Origin: JAFGRU01 sp963665915
GTDB lineage: Bacteria; Desulfobacterota; Desulfuromonadia; Desulfuromonadales; JAAYDE01
Assembly (NCBI GenBank): GCA_963665915.2
Contig: CAXXSG010000010.1
Location: 62,001-126,000 of the forward strand
Length of the DNA: 64,000 bases
Direction of reading: 5' to 3'
Part shown: positions 62,777-64,000 of the stretch, piece by piece
Numbering within the stretch: the first letter of the stretch is position 1
Layout: every line of letters begins with the position of its first letter
The notes under the pieces: model-generated
What the model was told of the DNA's origin: nothing
The model's input: only the letters and a program-made list of their open reading frames with translations
The model's database searches: none
Program-made: the position numbers and the translations under genes

Positions 62777-63958
62777 ATGTACGAAGAATACTTTGGGTTT
62801 AATCAAAAACCTTTCGATCTGGTGCCAAATCCTCAGTTCCTATTTTTGAGCAAGTCCCACCAAAAGGCCATAAGTTACCTCGAATATGGTTTGCAGGAAA
62901 AAGCAGGCTTTATTTTGTTGAGTGGCGAAATTGGCTCTGGAAAGACGACCACTATTCGCGAAATTATAAGCCGCATGGATTCAAAGACCTCTCTTGCTCT
63001 GGTCTTCAACACGCGGGTGACTTCCGAGCAGCTGATCGGCATGATCAATGAAGAGTTTGGGCTGGATTTTGAGGGCAAGGGAAAAGTGGCCCTGTTAAGA
63101 GATTTGAATGATTACTTGATCGAACAATATTCAAAAGACATTCAGCCGATTATCATCATTGATGAAGCCCAGAACCTTTCCATGGAAAACCTGGAAGAAA
63201 TAAGGCTTCTTTCAAATCTTGAGACAGCTACTTCCAAGCTGGTCCAGATTGTTCTCGTGGGGCAACCGGAGCTAAAAAAGATGATTTCGTTTCCGGAACT
63301 CGAGCAGTTGCGCCAGCGAATCAATATAGCCTGCCATATCACCCCTTTGAACCAGCAGGAAATGGAGGAGTATGTTTTTCATCGCCTTGATGTGGCTGGA
63401 AACCGGGAGGCTGTTTCCTTTCTGCCCGGCACCTTCGATGTGATTTATCAATACAGTCAGGGCATACCCAGGCTCGTGAATATTTTTTGTGATTTTCTGC
63501 TTCTCTCGGCTTTCGCCGAAAAAACCAAAGAAATGTCGGTTGAGCTTGTTCAAGAGGTTGTTGGGGATGTAGCCTTGAGGACTGAACCGGTTGACCATGA
63601 ATTGCTGGCAGCCAACAACCCCCGCTTTTGGAGGGGCCAGGACGGGACGCCGCAAATTTTTGAACAACAGCTGGAGTGTCTCCGGAAAATACAAAAGTCT
63701 CTGGAAGTGTTGCTGGTCAAGCAGGACCATTTTCTGGGCCAGGTACCTGCCATTAAGGAAAAGTTGTCTGAAATAGAAGAAAAAAATCGTGCGGGCTTTC
63801 TATTTTTACGCAAGGGCCTCAGCCAGTTGGAGAAAAACGTTGAATCGCCCGAAGCCAAGGAATCTTTACCAAGTCAGCCCCAAGAAAAAGCGGAAACTCA
63901 TGAGCCCGAAGTAAAGAGCAGAAAAAAAGGGCTGCGGTGGATATTTGGGGGCGGCTGA
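62777..63958 (+). CDS. ExeA-like AAA ATPase of the EPS locus
   Basis: A 393-residue ATPase of the GspA/ExeA type, matching the PEP-CTERM-associated ATPase group. It begins YEEYFGFNQKPFDLVPNPQF, typical of ExeA; Walker A is GEIGSGKTTT (50-59) and Walker B is IIIIDEAQNL; RQRINIACHI and GIPRLVNIFCDF complete the AAA core. A charged, coiled-coil C-terminal tail follows (about 290-393). It is the last complete gene; the EPS locus is expected to continue to the right, commonly with a polysaccharide deacetylase. The final 42 bp of the window show no further gene start. Confidence 0.92.
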   Translation: MYEEYFGFNQKPFDLVPNPQFLFLSKSHQKAISYLEYGLQEKAGFILLSGEIGSGKTTTIREIISRMDSKTSLALVFNTRVTSEQLIGMINEEFGLDFEGKGKVALLRDLNDYLIEQYSKDIQPIIIIDEAQNLSMENLEEIRLLSNLETATSKLVQIVLVGQPELKKMISFPELEQLRQRINIACHITPLNQQEMEEYVFHRLDVAGNREAVSFLPGTFDVIYQYSQGIPRLVNIFCDFLLLSAFAEKTKEMSVELVQEVVGDVALRTEPVDHELLAANNPRFWRGQDGTPQIFEQQLECLRKIQKSLEVLLVKQDHFLGQVPAIKEKLSEIEEKNRAGFLFLRKGLSQLEKNVESPEAKESLPSQPQEKAETHEPEVKSRKKGLRWIFGGG

Positions 63959-64000
63959 AAGGACAAGCCTTGGTTCTCAGCACGGCCCCACACGGACAGA

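Noticed and set aside
52795..63958. Claim of a complete PEP-CTERM/exosortase system
   Set aside because: No exosortase gene and no PEP-CTERM protein lies inside the window; the assignment rests on the EPS genes alone and the rest would have to lie to the right.

Overview
The window reads as chromosome from an anaerobic, Gram-negative deltaproteobacterium of the Desulfuromonas/Pelobacter/Geobacter kind (Desulfuromonadales). This is inferred from gene content, not from a search: a CIRCE-controlled hrcA-grpE-dnaK-dnaJ operon, an Rnf complex in the order ABCDGE, the F0 genes atpZ-atpI-atpB-atpE without F1 genes beside them, a thiSGHE-type thiamin cluster under a TPP riboswitch, CarD, PpsR, and the start of an exosortase-A-type exopolysaccharide (EPS) locus. 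No tRNA, rRNA, CRISPR array, prophage or intact transposase gene was seen.

Layout. 0-7 kb: heat-shock operon followed by a TPR/periplasmic-binding lipoprotein-activator-like protein. 7.4-13.9 kb: carD, ispD-ispF, cysS, uvrB and a small membrane protein; between cysS and uvrB sits a 323-bp non-coding mobile element with a perfect 8-bp target duplication that carries a second dispersed repeat inside it. 14-22.5 kb: accessory genes, namely an unknown protein behind a possible sigma-28 promoter, a cyclophilin-like protein, a livF remnant, a secreted metzincin-like protease with three cysteine repeats, a CoA-binding protein, a TPM-domain lipoprotein, a small RuvC-fold protein and a large MscS channel. 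22.4-25.6 kb: atpE, atpB, atpI, atpZ and hemL on the minus strand. 25.9-31 kb: rnf operon. 31-45 kb: nitroreductase, FMN reductase, an OmpR-type regulator with a degenerate receiver, ppsR, prmA-rsmE, a repeat-bearing RDD protein, a GGDEF-EAL protein with a degenerate EAL domain, an SLC13-type transporter, and the thi operon with its riboswitch. 45-52 kb: zinc-ribbon protein, M16C peptidase, second copy of the dispersed repeat, M23 peptidase, MshEN-domain protein. 52.8-64 kb: EPS locus with prsT, a sugar transferase, export protein, chain-length protein, tyrosine autokinase, outer-membrane barrel and AAA ATPase, running off the right edge.

How the parts work together. rnf couples ferredoxin:NAD oxidoreduction to an ion gradient, and the F0 genes form the membrane part of the ATP synthase that uses such a gradient. 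The EPS genes cover initiation, chain-length control, phosphorylation control and outer-membrane export of a polysaccharide. Candidate sigma-54 promoters lie in front of prsT, the MshEN protein and the TPM lipoprotein.

Quality warning. Seven one-base frameshifts, each removable by shortening a homopolymer run by one base, fall in atpE, atpI, hemL (four) and the FMN reductase, all between 22.5 and 32 kb. Several of these genes should be essential, so sequencing or assembly error is more likely than real decay. Spacers between EPS genes are filled with degenerate low-complexity repeats of at least three families.
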